In this document: one piece after another, positions 58,820 through 64,000 of the stretch
Numbering within the stretch: position 1 is the stretch's first letter
Layout of the letters: every line of letters begins with the position of its first letter
Source of the DNA: Delphinapterus leucas
Taxonomy: Eukaryota > Chordata > Mammalia > Artiodactyla > Monodontidae
Length of the DNA: 64,000 bases
Assembly: GCF_002288925.2 (NCBI RefSeq)
Contig: NW_022098076.1
Coordinates: 81,055,362-81,119,361 of the forward strand
Direction of reading: 5' to 3'
Translations under genes and position numbers: made by a program
Notes under the pieces: generated by a model
Seen by the model: the letters and a program-made list of their open reading frames with translations, nothing else
What the model was told of the DNA's origin: nothing
Database searches by the model: none

Positions 58820-59066
58820 AGCTGAGTGCATTACGGAATAGACTATCTGGGCTTAATTCTAGATTTTACCATTATTTATGGTAAGCATTATTTATGTAAC
58901 TTAGGCAAGTTACTTAACCTCTGTAAGCCTCAATTTCCGTATTTGTTTGAAAGGGATAATAGTATTTACCTTGTAGAGCTGTTATGAAAAAAGAGATGAT
59001 GAATATAAAGCACTTAACAATGCTTGTATGTAGTAAGCCCTCCAATGGTAATTTTTATTATTAATT
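58820..59066 (+). repeat. MIR SINE within the L2 fossil
   Basis: Sense MIR: ACTTAGGCAAGTTACTTAACCTCTGTAAGCCTCAATTTCC, CCTTGTAGAGCTGTTATGAAAAAAG, and ATATAAAGCACTTAACAATGCTTGTATGTAGTAAGC. L2 text lies on both sides, so it appears to have inserted into the L2. Confidence 0.88.
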
Positions 59067-59206
59067 TAATTATGCTGATGACTTTCAAACTGCTTGTTTG
59101 ATCCAAATGTCTTCTAAAATTCAGGACCATTTATTCAATAGCATATTCAGTAACTTGACAGTGTCTCATGGGCCACTCTAACTCAAGATATCAGAAACTA
59201 AAATGA

Positions 59207-59868
59207 TCAGAATTTTCTTTAATAGATTTTTATTGGAGTATAATTGCTTCACAACACTGTGCTAGTTTCTGTTGTACACCAAAGTGAATCAGCCATATGC
59301 ATACACATGTCCCCATATCCCCTCCCTCTTGAGCCTCCCTCCCATCCTCCCTATCCCACCCCTCTAGGTCATCGCAAAGCACCGAGTTGATCTCCCTGTG
59401 CTCTGCTGCTTCCCACTATTTTACATTGGTAGTGTATATATGTCGATGCTACTCTCACTTCACCACAGCCTCCCCCTTCCACCCCGTCTCCTCAAGTCCA
59501 TTTTCTATGTCTATCTCTTTATTCCTGCCCTGCAACTAGGTTCATCGGTACCATTTTTTTTTTAAGATTCCATATATATGCATTAGCATACGGTATTTGT
59601 TTTTCTCTTTCTGCTTTACTTCACTCTGTATGATGACTCTAGGTCCACCCACCTCACTACAAATAACTCAACTTCATTTCTTTTTATGACTGAGTAATAT
59701 TCCATTGTATATATGTGCCACATCTTCTTTATCCATTCATCCGTTGATGGACACTTAGGTTGCTTCCATGTCCTGGCTATTGTGAATAGAGCTGCAATGA
59801 ACATTGTGATACGTCTCTTTTTCAATTATGGTTTTCTCAGGGTTTATGCCCAGTAGTGGGATTGAAAT
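59207..59868 (-). mobile_element. 5'-truncated L1, 3' end, within the L2 fossil
   Basis: Antisense L1 of the same broad family as copies B and C: AATAGATTTTTATTGGAGTATAATTGCTTCACAACACTGTGCTAG, CAAAGCACCGAGTTGATCTCCCTGTGC, then the end of ORF2 with a 69-codon open remnant at 59616-59825 ([30 protein letters not shown]). It stops at GCCCAGTAGTGGGATTG. An AT-rich stretch (59868-59955) follows. Confidence 0.9.
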
Positions 59869-60580
59869 CATAAGTTTTTGTATTTTAAAAAATAAAAAAT
59901 ATATAAATAAAATAAAAATAATTTTTAAAAAGCCTTAAAAAATCATGTGGTTTAAAATAATCATCTTCCTTCCCATTGCCAAATGCGCACCTCTTCACGT
60001 TCCTTGAGAATGGCAGCCTCATCCTTGGGATTGTCCAAGTCAGAGGTGTGGGATGCACCCCTGAGTCCTCCTACTCTTTGACCTACTCCAAATCCTCTGC
60101 AATCCACCTCCTGAGTCCCTCTCCACCTTTCCCATCATCACTGCCACCGCCCTGGCTCAAACCATTCTCTCTCACTTGGGTGACTGCTGCAGAGCCTGGT
60201 AGAAATCCATTCTTCACTTTGAAGTCAGAATGTTCATCTTGTAACATCACGCTGATGTGAGTGTCTCACATCCCCTTCCTCCTTAGCCCTTCCCTGCTCT
60301 GCCCTCACCTTCCAGCCTTTATGAGGTTTTTTGTTTCTCAAGTATTCTGTGTTTGTTATGGCCTCCTCAACTCACATGACACTCTTTGTCTTCCTCAGCC
60401 CCTATCTTATGCCTACTCTTACTTCACATCTCCACTTAACTCCCATTTCCTCTGGATGTCCTCCCTCACCCCCACCCCCTGACTATACACACCCTGAGTC
60501 AGATGGTCCTGCCATTTGCCACAAAATTACCAAGTATTCTTCCTTTTCAAGGCATGGATCATTTAACTTCCTTACTAGGA

Positions 60581-60819
60581 AACATCAGTGAGAGCAAAGT
60601 CCTTGCTCACCATGACATCCCCGCCATCTACCACTGGGTTGGGCAATTCAGAGAACTTGTTCCATGAGTGAGTGTATTTTCCTTCACCTTTTCTTTAATT
60701 TTCATCCTGCCTCCTTTTCATTCCTCAAACCCAGAATACTCAGTTCTTTTATGTTATTCCTACCCACATACTTCCTAGAAATATTTCTTTCATCAAATTC
60801 TCTATCCTTTTAGTTCCCA
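60581..60819. other. Unassigned short stretch
   Basis: Pyrimidine-rich sequence that may be a further decayed part of the L2. No confident match. Confidence 0.35.
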
Positions 60820-60978
60820 AACCAGTCTAACACTAGAATCATCACAGAGCTGTTCACAAACAATCTTTCCTGGTCCTGCTCATAGACCTACCCAATCAGA
60901 ACCTTCAGGATGTTAGAGTTTTAAAATATCCCAGGTGATTTTGATGACTACCCGGTATTGAGAACCCCTTCTGTATAT
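60820..60978. repeat. MER5A-type hAT-Charlie element
   Basis: CTAGAATCATCACAGAGCTG, TCATAGACCTACCCAATCAGAACC, and ATATCCCAGGTGATTTTGATGACTACC ending TTGAGAACCCC match MER5A text in order. Its near-palindromic ends make the strand uncertain. Confidence 0.82.
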
Positions 60979-61229
60979 AATTTCAATAAGGCCTGGCTTA
61001 TAGATGAGTGTTTCTGGACATAGAATTGCTCAGTCAGACTAATCCAAAGTGAGATACTAAAGAATTAGTGTGATATCTTTCCCAGGGAATCTAAAACAAC
61101 ATAGTGCTTTATTCTAATTAAAGCCACTGTTTCTGAAAGCCCCTCAAAATCTAAATTTAATGGAGATATTTTGGGGCAGGTTGGTGGGTATTATTACACT
61201 CAACAATATTTATCTGAGCAACTCTGGTG

Positions 61230-61905
61230 TCTTTATTTCTGGGCCAGTCAGTCAGAAATAGAAATATACAAGGTGTGGAGTTTACATTGTAGGGGGAGGA
61301 CAGTGACATGTACATGGGCAGGTATGCTCTATGATGAAAAGACCAGAAGAAGTATGAAACCGCCGTGGAACATAGAAGTGCTATTTAGGCTGAGCCTTGA
61401 AAGGTAGGTAGTACTTAATATGTGGATTTAGGATAAAGAGTATTCGAGGCAATAATAAGGACATGAACAAAGGTCAGGGCAGTAGAAGAGCATGTTCAGG
61501 AAATAGGGAACTTCTAGATCTAACTGGAACCTGGAGGAAGGAGTGGGTGTGACGTGGAATGCAGTCTATAACAGATGGGAAATGAGATGAGATAGTTAGA
61601 TTGGAGTTAGATTAGGGTGGGCCTTGAATGCTGAACCAAGGACTTAATTCTGTAAATGCAATGGGGAAACATTAAAATTTGGTGTTTTGAGGGGTAGGGG
61701 TAAATATGGGGCTATCGTAATCAGATATTTTTTTACTCAGCAAAACATGTTGAGTGCCAGCTATGTACGACATTACTCTAGGTGTTGAGCCAGTGGTGAT
61801 GAACAAGACAAAATGCCTGTTACATTACAGAGTATATCAGGAACTCTAGCTTGGAGGAGGTAAACACTAGGATTACTGAGCAGATCGTTGCAATGGTTTA
61901 CCTAC
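61230..61905 (-). repeat. L2 LINE 3' region, two adjacent pieces
   Basis: The first piece (61230-61720) has GGAGTTTACATTGTAGGGGGAGG, GGCTGAGCCTTGAAAGG and GACATGAACAAAGGTCAGGGCAG, all antisense L2. The second (61733-61905) restarts at the L2 3' end with AACATGTTGAGTGCCAGCTATGTACGACATTACTCTAGGTGTTGAGCC. Two tandem same-orientation pieces suggest separate insertions or a duplication. Confidence 0.78.
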
Positions 61906-62556
61906 TAGACAGTCAAGATCTGAACTAGGGTTGAGAAAACAGGTAAGAAAATGAAATAATGGATTGGTGTTTTAAGAATTCTTAGAGAAATTTGCAATCA
62001 GTCAAAACCAAACTGTTCAATGTTTCCCTAAAGAGGACATTGGAATTGATTACTATAGACCTTAACTGTTGACGCTCCGAGCCAGAGACTATTATTCTAG
62101 TGGTAACAGATATAATTACTGAAGTTATGAGTCAAACAAAACTTTTGTTTTCTCTGAACAAAGACAAAAATTAATAACACTTCGCTTTCTTTTTGGAAGT
62201 TATGGAACTTATCCCTCTTTTAGGCTGCTCTAGTAGATGTGCACTAAGACACCTAAGAGTAAAAATGCTCACTATAGCCCAGTTTTTTACACTAGGTAGG
62301 TGATTTTTTTTTTTTTTTTGCAATTAACAAGAATGTCTTTCATTATCATATACTCTAATCCTTAGAGTGAAAGTTCACACATGCTCACACACAAAATATG
62401 GAATATGGGTCATTCTTAAAGATCTAACTTTAGGTAGAGATGCTGATTACTTCAAACTGAATCATCTCAGTAGATCTGATTACAACTCTGCTACTAGTGT
62501 CTATTTAATCTCAGTAGAAAATTAGTAATGAACCTGAATAACTTGACCTGAGCATA
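61906..62556. other. Unassigned single-copy DNA
   Basis: About 650 bases with no recognised repeat or gene. A T run of about 17 lies at 62304-62320. Confidence 0.5.
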
Positions 62557-62574
62557 CTTTAAGTTTCCACTTTA

Positions 62575-62712
62575 TTATTTATTTTATTTATTTATTTATT
62601 ATTGGCCACGCCACATGGCTTGAAGGATCTTAGTTCCCCAACCAGGGATCAAACCCACGCCCCCTGCAGTGGACATGAGGAGCTCTACCCACTGGACCAC
62701 CAGGGAATTACC
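62575..62712 (-). mobile_element. Older tRNA-derived SINE (CHR-like)
   Basis: Antisense SINE with a TTTATTTATTTATT tail, GGCCACGCCACATGGCTTGAAGGATCTTAGTTCCCCAACCAGGGATCAAACCC and head CCACCAGGGAATT. The 16-base flanking repeats TTAAGTTTCCACTTTA (62559-62574) and TTAAATTTCCACTTTA (62713-62728) differ at one base. It belongs to a different, older SINE subfamily than the other CHR copies. Confidence 0.9.
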
Positions 62713-62728
62713 TTAAATTTCCACTTTA

Positions 62729-63600
62729 AAATGTTTAAGCCAACTCATAAAAAAGACGAGAGATAACAAATGCTGGCAAATATGTGGAGAAAAGGGAATC
62801 CTTGTGCACCATTGATGGGATTGTAAATTGGTGCAGCCACTATGGAAAATAGTATGGAGGATCCTCAAAAAATTAAAAACAGAACTATTGTATGATCCAG
62901 CAATTCCACTTCCAGGAACATAGCCAAAGGAAACAAAAACACTATGTTGAAGAGATATCCACGCCTCCATGTTCATAGCAGCATTATTTACAATAGCCAA
63001 CACATGGAAATAAACTAAGAGTCCATGGACGAATAAATAGGTAAAGAAGTTGTGATATTTACACAATGGAGTATTACTCAACCATTAAAAAAGGACGCCC
63101 TGCCATTTGCCACTTGGGACAACATGGTTGGATCTTGAGAACATTATGCTAAATGAAACAAGTCAGACAGAGAAAGACAAATACTCTATGATCTTACCTA
63201 CACATGAACTCCAAAAAACAAATAAGCAAACTCATAGAAAAAGAGAGCAGATTTGTGCTTACTGGAGGCAGAGGTGGGGTGGGGAAATTAAATGAAGGTG
63301 GTCAAAGGTACAAACTTCCAATTATAGCATAAATAATTGCTAGGGGTGTAATGTACAATGTGATAACTATAGTTAACATCATTGGATGGTACATTTGAAA
63401 GTTGTTAAGAGGCTCAATCCTAAGAGTTCTCATCACAAGGAAAAAAACTTTTTTTCTGTTTTTTGGCACCTAAATGAGATGATGGATGTTCACTAAACAT
63501 ATTGTGGCCATCATTTCATAATAAATGTTAGTCAAATCATTATACTGTACATCTTAAGCTTATACAGTGCTGTATGTTAATTATATCTCAATAAAACCAG
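62729..63600 (+). mobile_element. 5'-truncated old L1, ORF2 end and 3' UTR
   Basis: Sense L1M: GATAACAAATGCTGGCAAATATGTGGAGAAAAGGGAATCC, ATTGGTGCAGCCACTATGG, CCAGCAATTCCACTTCCAGG, CATAGCAGCATTATTTACAATAGCCAACACATGG, and AATGGAGTATTACTCAACC. The 3' UTR ends GTATGTTAATTATATCTCAATAAAACC. No frame of ORF2 is intact. Confidence 0.9.
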
Positions 63601-63769
63601 AAAACTTAGATTGAGAAAAATAAAATAAAATGTTTGGGCCAAAATGTAAAAGGCGTAAGTGTATACAATTTGCTATATATGAATGATAAAGGTGAGAACT
63701 GTCTCAGAAACCCTATGCATGCTGATTTAATAACCAAATACATCAATATTCTGTAATAACTTAAATGGG

Positions 63770-63897
63770 AAAAGAACTTGAAAAAGAATAGATACATGTA
63801 TATGTATAACTGAATCACTTTGCTGTACACCTGAAACTAACACAACATTGTTAATCAACTATATTCCAATATAAAATAAAAATTAAAAAATAAACAA
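63770..63897 (+). repeat. L1 3'-end fragment
   Basis: ATGTATATGTATAACTGAATCACTTTGCTGTACACCTGAAACTAACACAACATTGTTAATCAACTATATTCCAATATAAAATAAAAATT is the sense 3' terminus of a cetartiodactyl L1 family, extremely 5' truncated, with an A-rich tail. Confidence 0.88.
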
Positions 63898-64000
63898 ATA
63901 ACCAAATACAAATCCATCATATAATCAACCCTTGCTAAGTGGTTAGTAGGTACACAGCCCTGGGCTAGACTCTCATTCAGCAATGTCTCTGCAATGGGCA

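Larger units (their letters stand above)
57140..60580 (+). mobile_element. L2 LINE ORF2 fossil, interrupted
   Basis: Long, decayed L2 (CR1-clade LINE) in sense orientation. Protein-like traces include TDKLPERAVS near 58430, matching the usual KLLERVV-type segment, and LDILAALATLLFTPL near 58610, matching LDLSAAFDTVDHSLL of L2 reverse transcriptase. After a MIR (58820-59066) the L2 text resumes at 59070-59205 (CATTTATTCAATAGC, AGTGTCTCATGGGCCACTCTAACTCAAGATATCAGAAACTAAAATGATC). An L1 piece (59207-59868) breaks it again, and it resumes from about 59960 with GAATGGCAGCCTCATCCTTGGG and ATCACTGCCACCGCCCTGGCTCAAACC. No intact frame remains. Confidence 0.75.

Overview
This window is repeat-dominated mammalian nuclear DNA, most likely from a cetacean (toothed whale or dolphin type). 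The evidence is the tRNA-Glu-derived CHR-type SINEs that open with GCTTCCCTGGTGGCGCAGTGG, including the short form ending near GAGGCCCGCGTACCGC, together with cetartiodactyl L1 sequence and no BovB LINE or typical ruminant SINE that I can see. I found no intact protein-coding gene, rRNA or functional tRNA gene and no CRISPR array. The window reads as intergenic or deep intronic sequence. Every recognisable coding relic belongs to a LINE.

Layout. 1-2.9 kb: 5' part of a minus-strand L1 (copy A) cut by the window edge. 2.9-26.6 kb: mostly single-copy sequence with ancient MIR, L2, MER5/hAT and MaLR relics, five younger CHR SINEs and a 2 kb very old L1 (18.2-20.2 kb). Within this, 9.0-10.0 kb is a repeat-free, CpG-enriched block, the best candidate for conserved regulatory DNA. 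26.65-34.06 kb: near full-length plus-strand L1 (copy B) with a SINE inserted in its ORF2. 34.1-38.6 kb: spacer with an LTR, L2 and two older L1 pieces. 38.59-45.61 kb: near full-length minus-strand L1 (copy C). 45.6-64 kb: single-copy sequence with MIR, L2, CHR SINE and L1 fragments, including a long fossil of L2 ORF2 (57.1-60.6 kb) later broken by a MIR and an L1.

The elements do not form a pathway; they form a layered record of insertions. L2 and MIR are oldest, then MaLR LTRs and L1M fragments, then copies A, B and C, then CHR SINEs, which L1 machinery mobilises in trans and which here carry clear target-site duplications. Copies B and C are tail-to-tail inverted repeats of about 7 kb separated by about 4.5 kb. 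Copy B keeps a CpG-rich 5' UTR while the same part of copy C is CpG-depleted. Copy A has a 5' UTR with no evident similarity to that of B and C.

I did not find evidence for a new biological system. The points most worth a second look are the CpG-enriched unique block, the CpG contrast between B and C, the inverted L1 pair, the two kinds of L1 5' UTR and the nested L2 fossil. Repeat family names come from recognising consensus-like wording by eye and no database was searched. Subfamily names should be read as provisional and most fragment boundaries as accurate to about 10-30 bases.
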